From NCBI GenBank assembly GCA_964616875.1, contig CAZTSJ010000026.1, positions 1 to 18,441 of the forward strand: a DNA stretch of 18,441 bases. The letters run 5' to 3'. Positions 1 through 5,880 of this stretch are shown here, piece by piece (position 1 is the first letter of the stretch; each line of letters starts with the position of its first letter). This stretch comes from RBG-16-66-20 sp964616875. GTDB taxonomy: Bacteria; Pseudomonadota; Gammaproteobacteria; Burkholderiales; SG8-39. The notes beneath the pieces are model-generated. The model had not been told where the DNA came from, made no database searches, and worked only from the letters and a program-made list of their open reading frames with translations. Position numbers and translations under genes: made by a program.

Positions 1-132
1 CTCGCCGATCTTGTGATTGACGCCGGTGTAGAACAGGATGCGCTCGGTCGTGGTCGTCTTTCCGGCGTCAATGTGCGCCGAAATTCCGATGTTCCGGTAT
101 CGCTCGATGGGGGTTTTGCGGGCCACGTTCAT
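1..132 (-). CDS. fusA: Elongation factor G, N-terminal fragment (cut by window edge)
   Basis: EF-G is the GTPase that drives ribosomal translocation in the cytoplasm. Only the first 44 codons are in the window, and the frame stays open to base 1. The fragment contains the G1/P-loop AHIDAGKTTTTERIL (residues 19-33), which is diagnostic of EF-G, followed by FYTGVNHKIGE. The ATG at 132 is chosen because AGGT lies just upstream and the start of the protein matches the family. An in-frame GTG two codons later (VARKTPIERYRN) is a possible alternative. The gene is 16 nt downstream of rpsG, in the usual rpsL-rpsG-fusA order, so co-transcription is very likely. Confidence 0.97.
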   Translation of the reverse strand, partial: MNVARKTPIERYRNIGISAHIDAGKTTTTERILFYTGVNHKIGE

Positions 133-148
133 TTACCTGACTATGTCC

Positions 149-619
149 TTAGAACCTGTAGTGCGAGAAGGCTTTGTTTGCTTCCGCCATGCGATGAACC
201 TCTTCGCGCTTCTTCATCGCGCCGCCGCGGCCCTCGGCCGCTTCGGCCAGTTCGCCCGCCAGGCGCGCCATCATCGATTTCTCGCCGCGCTTCTGCGCCG
301 CCTCGCGGATCCAGCGCATCGACAGCGCCATGCGCCGCACCGGGCGCACTTCGACCGGCACCTGGTAGTTCGCGCCGCCGACGCGGCGGCTTTTCACCTC
401 GACCACCGGCTTGACGTTTTGCACCGCCTGGGAAAACACCTCGATCGGATCCTTGCCCGACTTGGACTTGATCATCGCCAGCGCGCCGTAGACGATGCTC
501 TCGGCGACCGACTTCTTGCCGCGCGTCATGAGCACGTTCATGAACTTCGCCAGGTCGATGCTGGCGAACTTCGGATCGGGAAGGATTTCGCGTTTCGGGA
601 CTTCTCTGCGGCGGGGCAT
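149..619 (-). CDS. rpsG: 30S ribosomal protein S7
   Basis: S7 is the primary 16S rRNA-binding protein that nucleates assembly of the 30S head. The 156-residue length is typical for the family. The N-terminus MPRRREVPKREILPDPKF and the internal segments KFMNVLMTRGKKSVAE and RRVGGANYQVPVEVRP are strongly conserved S7 sequence. The C-terminus ends in HRMAEANKAFSHYRF, the short bacterial form. It sits second in the str operon, 34 nt after rpsL and 16 nt before fusA. In E. coli S7 represses its own operon by binding a long rpsL-rpsG spacer. The spacer here is too short to hold that structure. Confidence 0.98.
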   Translation of the reverse strand: MPRRREVPKREILPDPKFASIDLAKFMNVLMTRGKKSVAESIVYGALAMIKSKSGKDPIEVFSQAVQNVKPVVEVKSRRVGGANYQVPVEVRPVRRMALSMRWIREAAQKRGEKSMMARLAGELAEAAEGRGGAMKKREEVHRMAEANKAFSHYRF

Positions 620-653
620 GCGTTTTCTCTTTTGTACTCGTGGCTTCTTACGA

Positions 654-1031
654 TCAGGCCGACTTCGCCATCTTGGCGCCGTATTTCGAACGGCTCTGCT
701 TGCGGTCTTTCACGCCCTGCGTATCCAGCGAACCGCGCACGATGTGGTAGCGCACGCCAGGCAGGTCCTTCACCCGGCCGCCGCGAATCAGCACCACCGA
801 GTGCTCCTGCAGGTTGTGGCCTTCGCCGCCGATGTAGCCGATCACCTCGAAGCCGTTGGTCAGGCGCACCTTGGCGACCTTGCGCAGGGCCGAATTGGGC
901 TTTTTCGGTGTGGTGGTGTAGACGCGCGTGCAGACCCCCCGCTTTTGCGGCGATCCAGCCAGGGCCGGAACCTTGGACTTGGCCTTCTTGGCGTCGCGCC
1001 CGTGGCGCATTAACTGATTGACCGTAGGCAT
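654..1031 (-). CDS. rpsL: 30S ribosomal protein S12
   Basis: S12 lies at the decoding centre of the 30S subunit and is the classical streptomycin target. The ATG at 1031 gives a 125-residue protein beginning MPTVNQLMRHGR, the family's usual start and length. A longer in-frame ORF reaches 1151, but its extra 40 residues would cover the promoter and leader. The conserved loops TTPKKPNSALRK and GGRVKDLPGVRYH are both present. Their lysines, at the positions usually mutated in streptomycin resistance, are unchanged, so the protein looks wild type. GCGGAA upstream serves as ribosome-binding site. It is the first gene of the str operon, with its own promoter upstream. Confidence 0.98.
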   Translation of the reverse strand: MPTVNQLMRHGRDAKKAKSKVPALAGSPQKRGVCTRVYTTTPKKPNSALRKVAKVRLTNGFEVIGYIGGEGHNLQEHSVVLIRGGRVKDLPGVRYHIVRGSLDTQGVKDRKQSRSKYGAKMAKSA

Positions 1032-1067
1032 GTTTTCCGCTTGTTCGAGCGTTTCCAGAAACGAACC

Positions 1068-1100
1068 GGGCGGCCACGTCTGCTGCACGCGTAGCCGCCC
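1068..1100 (-). promoter_or_regulatory. GC-rich hairpin in the rpsL leader RNA
   Basis: On the minus strand GGGCGGC and GCCGCCC form a 7-bp stem. After one mismatch, ACG pairs with CGT inside it. The hairpin lies between the predicted transcription start (about 1115) and the rpsL start at 1031, so it would be part of the 5' leader. No U-run follows, so it is not an intrinsic terminator. A role in autogenous control or RNA stability is inference only. Confidence 0.45.
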
Positions 1101-1122
1101 AGGGGTGTAAAAAAGAGGCCGG

Positions 1123-1151
1123 ATTATAAAGAAGATTTTGCCGCGGCGCAA
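1123..1151 (-). promoter_or_regulatory. Sigma70-type promoter of the str operon
   Basis: Minus strand: -35 TTGCGC (1151-1146), a 17-bp spacer, and a perfect -10 TATAAT (1128-1123). The predicted transcription start is near 1115, giving a leader of roughly 85 nt before rpsL. The -35 box begins 4 nt past the stop codon of the upstream gene, so the str genes can be transcribed independently of it. Confidence 0.75.
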
Positions 1152-1155
1152 GGTT

Positions 1156-1614
1156 TCATGGGGTGGGATGCGCCACGAAACCGAAGCGTCCCGGGGCCGC
1201 CAGGCGGGCGATCCCGGGCAGGCCGTGCGCCCGGTCGGCGTAGGCGGCTAGGTCGCGGTCGTCCAGCAGGCCGATCCCGGGCTTCCCCAGCATCAGGACC
1301 GAGCCCTCCTCGTCCACGAAAGCCTGTTGCGCTGCGAAGGGCCTGCCGCAGTGATCGACGAGTGCTTCGGCCTCGAAATGCAGCACCAGCGGCGTGTAGG
1401 CGAGCGCGACGAACACGCGCTGCGGGCCGTTCTGGAAGAACCAGCGGCCCTGCGCGTCAGTGGCGTAGTTCCTGGAAATAAACTCTCTGAACGCCGCGTT
1501 ACCGATTCTTTCGCCCTTAAGCAACCAATTGCCGCGCCGATCGAGCGACAGCCAGCCGTAGACGTCGGGAACGTCGGGCCATTTCGCCATGCTGCGCGCA
1601 ACGATCTCATCCAT
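1156..1614 (-). CDS. Conserved protein of unknown function (DUF2946/DUF2944-like)
   Basis: This is a 152-residue soluble protein with no signal peptide or membrane segment. Its N-terminus, MDEIVARSMAKWPDVPDVYGWL, and the segment WFFQNGPQRVFVALAYTP (residues 58-75) match a family of uncharacterised betaproteobacterial proteins I recall under a DUF2944 or DUF2946 label; the number is from memory. No catalytic motif is visible. The ATG at 1614 is preferred because it fits the family N-terminus. An ATG at 1626 and one at 1590 are alternatives, and none has a good ribosome-binding site. The gene runs toward rpsL and diverges from the MaoC-like gene with only 30 nt between starts. Confidence 0.75.
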   Translation of the reverse strand: MDEIVARSMAKWPDVPDVYGWLSLDRRGNWLLKGERIGNAAFREFISRNYATDAQGRWFFQNGPQRVFVALAYTPLVLHFEAEALVDHCGRPFAAQQAFVDEEGSVLMLGKPGIGLLDDRDLAAYADRAHGLPGIARLAAPGRFGFVAHPTP

Positions 1615-1644
1615 CGCGCGGGCCATACTACACTTCGCTCCGCG

Positions 1645-2121
1645 ATGGCCGACGACCTGCTTTATTGGGAGGATTTTCCGGTGGGCGACACCATGGAGAT
1701 GGGCAGCCACACCTTTACCGAGGCGGAGATCATCGCCTTCGCGCGCCAGTTCGACCCGCAGCCCTTCCACATCGACCCGCTGGCGGCGAAGAGCTCGTTC
1801 TTCGGCGGCCTGATCGCGAGCGGCTGGCACACCTGCGTCATCGCCATGCGCCTGATGGTGGACAAGTATGTCGGGCGCTCGGCGAGCCTGGGTTCGCCGG
1901 GCCTGGACAACATCCGCTGGCTCGCGCCGGTGCGCGCCGGCGACACCGTCGCCTACCGGCGCACCACCACCGCGGTGCGGCCCTCGGAGAGCAAGCCCGG
2001 CATCGGCCTGGTGCATTCGCTCTGGGAAGCGCGCAACCAGCGCGGCGAAATGGTGATGACCATGGAAGGCTGGAGCATGTTCCGCCGGCGCAGCAATGGC
2101 GCGCCAAAGCCCGGCGCGTAG
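1645..2121 (+). CDS. MaoC-like (R)-hydratase family protein
   Basis: This is a 158-residue single hot-dog-fold protein of the MaoC dehydratase family, whose members hydrate or dehydrate acyl-CoA thioesters. The hydratase signature is present as FARQFDPQPFHID (residues 32-44), with the catalytic Asp37 and His42 conserved. Gln replaces the Asn usual between them, as I recall in the MaoC-like subgroup. It continues into SSFFGGLIASGWHT, typical of the family. The substrate cannot be read from the sequence. The ATG at 1645 is the start matching the family; no clear ribosome-binding site precedes it. The stop codon directly abuts the clsB stop codon on the other strand. Confidence 0.88.
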   Translation: MADDLLYWEDFPVGDTMEMGSHTFTEAEIIAFARQFDPQPFHIDPLAAKSSFFGGLIASGWHTCVIAMRLMVDKYVGRSASLGSPGLDNIRWLAPVRAGDTVAYRRTTTAVRPSESKPGIGLVHSLWEARNQRGEMVMTMEGWSMFRRRSNGAPKPGA

Positions 2122-3318
2122 CTAGTGCTGGCGGTCGTAGCCGTAGAACGCGAGAAGCAGGCGGGCGATGCGATAGCTGATCCAGATGCGCGCACTGAGC
2201 AGGAACGGCAGGCGCCGCCTGCGCCGTGGAATTGCCAAGGATCCATTTTCAATCGCGTCGTGCAGGCTCGCGCGCAGTTCGGCCGCAAATGCCCTGTCGT
2301 CGACGAAGACATTTGCTTCCCGCGCGAGCAAAAGGCTGAGCGGATCGATGTTGGACGAACCGACGCTCGCAATGCGGCGGTCGAACACCGCAACCTTTGC
2401 GTGCAGGAAACTGCGGTGGTATTCCTGGATCCTGACCCCTGCCAGCAGCAAGGGGCGATACAAGGCGCGGGAGGCGTAGTGCAGCAGGCGATACTCCACC
2501 TTTCCCTGCAGCAGTACCGTGACGTTCACGCCGCGACGCGCGGCGCGCGCGAGCGCAATGCGGAAGCGCCGGCCCGGGAAGAAATAAGCGCTGGCGAGCA
2601 CAACCTCCTCGCGCGCCGCGTCGATCTGCTCGAGCAAGGCCTCCTCGATGTCACGCCGGTGCCGCAGGTTGTCCCGCACCACGAGCGCCGCCCTCTGGTC
2701 TTCCGCCGCCGGCCCCTCACGCGGCACCGAATGCCGCGGCGCGCGGCCCGAGAACGCCGCAAACCCGGGCCAGCGGCGCCAGCGCTTGCCGAACGTCGCC
2801 CAGGCGACCCGCGACCAGAGCGTCGAGGCCTCCGCGCGCACGCGCGCCGCGAGCGGCCCTTCGATGCGCACCGCGTAGTCGTAGCGCGGCGGCGTCTGAT
2901 GCGGCGTGTCGTAGTCGTCGATGATGTTGATGCCGCCCACGAATCCGATTGCGCCGTCCACGCTCGCCAGCTTGCGGTGCATGCGGCGCAGGCGCATGCG
3001 CTGGCGCCAGGGAGGCCATGGGCTGACGGCAGGGCGGAATACAAGAACTTCGACGCCAGCCTTCGATAGCATGTCCCGGAAACGCGGGGCGAATTCCTTG
3101 GCGCCGAAGCCGTCGATCAGCAGCTGCGTGGCGACGCCGCGCGCGGCGGCGCGCGCAAGGGCGTCGGCGACCAGGCTGCCGGTCTGGTCATCGGCGAAGA
3201 TGTAGGTCTCGAGGAACACCTCCGCCATGGCCGCGTCGATCGCGGCAACTAGCGCCGGGAAGTACTGCTCGCCGTTCCTCAGCAGCGTGAGGCGATTGCC
3301 GCCGGTGTACTCAAGCAC
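2122..3318 (-). CDS. clsB: Cardiolipin synthase B (phospholipase D superfamily)
   Basis: This is a 398-residue phospholipase D-superfamily enzyme that makes cardiolipin or related phospholipids at the inner membrane. Both HKD motifs are intact: HRKLASVD at residue 114 followed by GGIN, and HAKVAVFD at residue 306 followed by GSSN. It lacks the N-terminal transmembrane pair of ClsA, which points to the ClsB type. The C-terminal part after residue 370 is an Arg-rich stretch followed by a hydrophobic segment, a likely membrane contact. The start is a GTG at 3318 inside the end of the ybhP-like gene (8-nt overlap), suggesting translational coupling. E. coli also has clsB next to ybhP. Confidence 0.92.
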   Translation of the reverse strand: MLEYTGGNRLTLLRNGEQYFPALVAAIDAAMAEVFLETYIFADDQTGSLVADALARAAARGVATQLLIDGFGAKEFAPRFRDMLSKAGVEVLVFRPAVSPWPPWRQRMRLRRMHRKLASVDGAIGFVGGINIIDDYDTPHQTPPRYDYAVRIEGPLAARVRAEASTLWSRVAWATFGKRWRRWPGFAAFSGRAPRHSVPREGPAAEDQRAALVVRDNLRHRRDIEEALLEQIDAAREEVVLASAYFFPGRRFRIALARAARRGVNVTVLLQGKVEYRLLHYASRALYRPLLLAGVRIQEYHRSFLHAKVAVFDRRIASVGSSNIDPLSLLLAREANVFVDDRAFAAELRASLHDAIENGSLAIPRRRRRLPFLLSARIWISYRIARLLLAFYGYDRQH

Positions 3319-4060
3319 TTTCGAGCTCCGCGCTCACGGCGAGGTGGTCCGAGAGCAGCGACCAGGGCGCGCCGCGATGCACCTTCGAACTGAGCACCTT
3401 GAAGCCGCGCACGTAGATGCGGTCCAGGCCGAACATCGGCAGCAGGCTCGGAAAGGTGCGCAGGTGCCGTCCGCCCGCCGCCACCGACACCTCGGTGAGG
3501 CCGAGTCGTTCTTCGAGGATCGGACTGGCGCGCTCGCGCCAGTCGTTGAAGTCGCCCGCGACGATGATCGGCAGGCGCTTGCCGGCGAGTTCCTCGAGCC
3601 GCGCGGTGATCGCATCGAGCTGCCGGCGCCGGCCGCGCTCGTGCAGCGACAGATGCACGCAGACGCAGTGCAGGTTGCGCCGCCAGCCGGGCACCTTGAC
3701 CACCGTGTGCAGGAGGCCCCTGCGCTCGAATCGATGATCCGAGACATCCTCGTTTTCCGAGGACACGATTGGATAGCGCGACAGCAGCGCGTTGCCGTAG
3801 TGCCCGTGCTGGTGCACGCGGTTGCGGCCATAGACGTGCTGCAGTTCGTCGCCGGCGAGGAATTCGTGCTGCGCTTCGCCGGGCCAGGCCGCGAAGCGCA
3901 GTGCGTGGCGCTGGTTCAGGCCCGCCACTTCCTGCAGGAAAACCAGGTCCGGCGCGAGCGCACGCAGGCCCTCGCGCAGTTCGTGGATCACCATGCGGCG
4001 ATTGAACTGCGACAGGCCCTTGTGGATGTTGAGCGTGACGACGCGCAGCCTGGTCGTCAT
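3311..4060 (-). CDS. ybhP: Endonuclease/exonuclease/phosphatase family protein, YbhP-like
   Basis: This is a 249-residue protein of the EEP fold, a metal-dependent phosphoesterase family that includes exonuclease III, DNase I and sphingomyelinases. The motifs appear in order: TLNIHKG (Asn11), FLQEV (Glu44), GNALLSRYPI, CVHLSLH, GDFNDW (the metal-binding Asp/Asn pair), LDRIYV and the terminal SDH. There is no signal peptide. It is placed directly upstream of clsB and overlaps it by 8 nt, as ybhP neighbours clsB in E. coli. A role linked to phospholipids rather than DNA is therefore plausible but is inference. The symbol rests on family plus context. Confidence 0.88.
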   Translation of the reverse strand: MTTRLRVVTLNIHKGLSQFNRRMVIHELREGLRALAPDLVFLQEVAGLNQRHALRFAAWPGEAQHEFLAGDELQHVYGRNRVHQHGHYGNALLSRYPIVSSENEDVSDHRFERRGLLHTVVKVPGWRRNLHCVCVHLSLHERGRRRQLDAITARLEELAGKRLPIIVAGDFNDWRERASPILEERLGLTEVSVAAGGRHLRTFPSLLPMFGLDRIYVRGFKVLSSKVHRGAPWSLLSDHLAVSAELESA

Positions 4061-4085
4061 CGCAGGTCGAACCGCAAGCGCGACC

Positions 4086-4676
4086 TCATCGCTTCGGCTC
4101 CCTCTCCCGCTCGCGCTGCAGCCCGTCGCGCCGCAGCGCGTCGCGGCGCTCGATTTCGCGCACCATGCCGCGAAACTGGTCCTCGATGTTCGAACGCATC
4201 ACCAATTCACCGAGCAGCGGCGGCATGGAGAGCGCTTCGACGATCCCGCTCCAGCTGAGCAGGAGGCGCCCGCCGGCTTGCGGCTCGATGCGGTAGGCGC
4301 CTTCGAGCCGCTTCAGGTTTCCCTTCAGCATGCTTACTTCAAGCACGTGCGGCGGGCGCTCGGTCGAGGCGAGCGTGACTTCGATCGGGAAAGTGAAGAA
4401 CAGGAACCCTGCCTCGCCCAGCTGCTCGACCACTGCCACTGCGCCGCTCCGCTCGAGCACGCGGCTGCGGCGCATGCCGGGGATGAACTGCGCGAGGCGC
4501 TCGTAGTCCGTCAACGTCTGCCAGACGAGATCGAGCGGCGCATCGAGCATCACCCGGCACACCACCTCGAGAGCTTCGTCGCGCCGGCGCGCCTCGACCG
4601 AAATTTCCTCCGCCGGGCGCGCCGGGCCCGTGAACGAGAGCAGGCAGGCAAACGCCGCGAACCTCAGCGCGCGCAT
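4086..4676 (-). CDS. Exported SRPBCC (START-like, polyketide cyclase/dehydrase) protein
   Basis: This is a 196-residue protein with an apparent Sec signal peptide, MRALRFAAFACLLSFTGPA, and likely cleavage after ARPA near residue 22. The rest resembles the SRPBCC lipid/polyketide-binding fold: APLDLVWQTLTDYERLAQFIPGM near residues 46-68, followed by alternating strands and a long C-terminal helix. It ends in a charged Arg/Glu-rich tail. The ATG at 4676 overlaps the end of nudB by 13 nt and has AGGT upstream; the frame is open further upstream, but that would run through nudB and lose the signal peptide. Export to the periplasm beside ybhP and clsB suggests lipid handling, which is inference. 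Confidence 0.82.
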   Translation of the reverse strand: MRALRFAAFACLLSFTGPARPAEEISVEARRRDEALEVVCRVMLDAPLDLVWQTLTDYERLAQFIPGMRRSRVLERSGAVAVVEQLGEAGFLFFTFPIEVTLASTERPPHVLEVSMLKGNLKRLEGAYRIEPQAGGRLLLSWSGIVEALSMPPLLGELVMRSNIEDQFRGMVREIERRDALRRDGLQREREREPKR

Positions 4677-5119
4677 TGGCCGGGACCTGCAGCGATGATG
4701 CGGATGGCATCGCGGTTGGACCACGAAAAGCATTGCGCCGCAGCTTCGCGCCACGGCAGCCAGCGGCTGGCGACGTGCTCCTGCGGCGAGAGCACTACCG
4801 GCACGCGCGCCGGCAGTTCGAGGCTGAACACATGCTCGGTATTGTGCGTGGTTCCGGGCGCGAACCGGTGCTGCCATTGCGCGAAGATCTCGAAGGTGTA
4901 GGCGAGGTTCCAGCGCCTGAGCTCGGCCGGGCGGGCCTCGATTCCCGTCTCCTCGCGCAATTCGCGCCGCGCCGCCTCGGCGGCAAGCTCGCCCTGATGC
5001 TCGAGCGATCCGGTGACCGATTGCCAGAACCCAGGTCGCGCCTCGCGCTCGAGCAACAGCACCTCGCCGCCCACGGAATGAACGACGACAAGAACTGAAA
5101 CCGGAAACTTTGGCGTCAC
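4664..5119 (-). CDS. nudB: Dihydroneopterin triphosphate diphosphatase
   Basis: NudB removes pyrophosphate from 7,8-dihydroneopterin triphosphate, an early step in folate synthesis. The 151-residue protein aligns with E. coli NudB along its length: KFPVSVLVVV at the start, FWQSVTGSLE, FEIFAQWQHRFAPGTTHNTEH, and SWSNRDAI near the end. The Nudix box lies at about residues 37-60 and ends in RRELREETGI. The loop between its first Gly and Glu has one extra residue compared with the textbook pattern. The start is a GTG at 5119 whose last two bases are part of the barstar TGA stop (GTGA overlap). The long open frame upstream to 5356 overlaps barstar and is not family-like. Confidence 0.93.
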   Translation of the reverse strand: MTPKFPVSVLVVVHSVGGEVLLLEREARPGFWQSVTGSLEHQGELAAEAARRELREETGIEARPAELRRWNLAYTFEIFAQWQHRFAPGTTHNTEHVFSLELPARVPVVLSPQEHVASRWLPWREAAAQCFSWSNRDAIRIIAAGPGQCAR

Positions 5120-5541
5120 TTCCGAGATTTGTAGAGCTCGGGCAAGTTTGGCGAACCATTCACGAACACCGCGAAGAACGGGCGCTTGCGATCCGCCCAC
5201 CAGGCCGCCGCGGAAGCGAGGATGTCGATCAAATTGCCGCGCTCGTCGCCGCCGACATCCGCGCCGCCCTCGATCAGCAGCACATGTCCGACCGCGGTCG
5301 ACCAGGACAGGTCGCACAGGCAATCTTCGAGCGCATCCCAGTTGCCGCCGAACCATGGTGGAAATCCCAACGCGCGCGCGACGCGCTCCATCAGAACCTC
5401 TTTGCCGGCCGCGCCGGCCAGGTCGATGCGCGCGACCTGCAGAGCGCTGCCCTTTGTCGCGTCGAGGATTTCGTCCACCCGGGATGCGCGGTACACGCCG
5501 GACTTCGCGGCATCGCTCAACCGCTGCAGGAGCTTGCCCAT
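5116..5541 (-). CDS. Barstar-family ribonuclease inhibitor
   Basis: This 141-residue cytoplasmic protein belongs to the barstar family, which blocks barnase-type ribonucleases by plugging their active site. The diagnostic segment FPPWFGGNWDALEDCLCDL is at about residues 60-78. By alignment from memory, Asp69 and Asp73 match barstar Asp35 and the key inhibitory Asp39, while Trp38 is replaced by Glu72. An N-terminal extension of about 40 residues relative to Bacillus barstar is present, common in proteobacterial members. There is no signal peptide. It begins 3 nt after the RNase stop codon and shares a GTGA overlap with nudB. The neighbour makes the assignment as its cognate inhibitor very likely. 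Confidence 0.92.
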   Translation of the reverse strand: MGKLLQRLSDAAKSGVYRASRVDEILDATKGSALQVARIDLAGAAGKEVLMERVARALGFPPWFGGNWDALEDCLCDLSWSTAVGHVLLIEGGADVGGDERGNLIDILASAAAWWADRKRPFFAVFVNGSPNLPELYKSRK

Positions 5542-5544
5542 GGT

Positions 5545-5880
5545 CTACTCCAGGATGCGCTTGAAGCTGCGGTAGTGGTCGTCGGTGTAGTACAGCGTAC
5601 CATCCCGGCCCGCCACGATGCGGCGCGCGCCGCGGTCCCGCGCGCCAGGCGTCTTCACGCTGTACTCGCGATACCAGCCGCGCTCGCGCGGCGGCAGGAT
5701 TTTTTCCCGATTGCCGAACGTGACGCCGTCGCGCTGGTAGGGGAACGGGCCGCCCTGCCGGATCAGGGCAACAGTCTCGATGGCTTCCCTGGGAAGCTGT
5801 TTCTGCTCTATTTCTCTTTCAGAAAAACAAAAAGCACCGAGAGAAAAAACAAGTGCCAGGAACCCGGCAAAAAACCTCAC
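5545..5880 (-). CDS. Secreted guanyl-specific ribonuclease (barnase/RNase N1 family)
   Basis: This 111-residue protein cuts single-stranded RNA, normally after guanosine. A hydrophobic N-terminus (FFAGFLALVFSLGAF, residues 3-17) looks like a signal peptide. The mature part carries family motifs LPREAIETVALIRQGGPFPY and REYSVKTPGARDRGARRIV, then YYTDDHYRSF. Glu72, Arg83, Arg87 and His102 match the catalytic set of barnase, including the Arg-x3-Arg spacing, so the enzyme looks active. The start is a GTG at 5880 forming a GTGA overlap with the aspS stop. The first 25 codons are much AT-richer than the neighbours. The inhibitor gene follows after 3 nt. Confidence 0.9.
   Translation of the reverse strand: MRFFAGFLALVFSLGAFCFSEREIEQKQLPREAIETVALIRQGGPFPYQRDGVTFGNREKILPPRERGWYREYSVKTPGARDRGARRIVAGRDGTLYYTDDHYRSFKRILE

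Noticed and set aside
1615..1644. Back-to-back promoters in the 30-nt gap between the unknown-function gene and the MaoC-like gene
   Set aside because: TACACT and TAGTAT could serve as -10 boxes, but no matching -35 boxes are present and the leaders would be only a few bases long.
2125..3069. 314-residue open frame on the plus strand
   Set aside because: It is antisense to clsB, which has both HKD motifs; the product is low-complexity Arg/Ala-rich.
5116..5880. RNase/barstar as a classical cytoplasmic toxin-antitoxin module
   Set aside because: The RNase has a signal peptide and precedes its inhibitor, which fits a secreted enzyme with self-protection better than a type II toxin-antitoxin pair.
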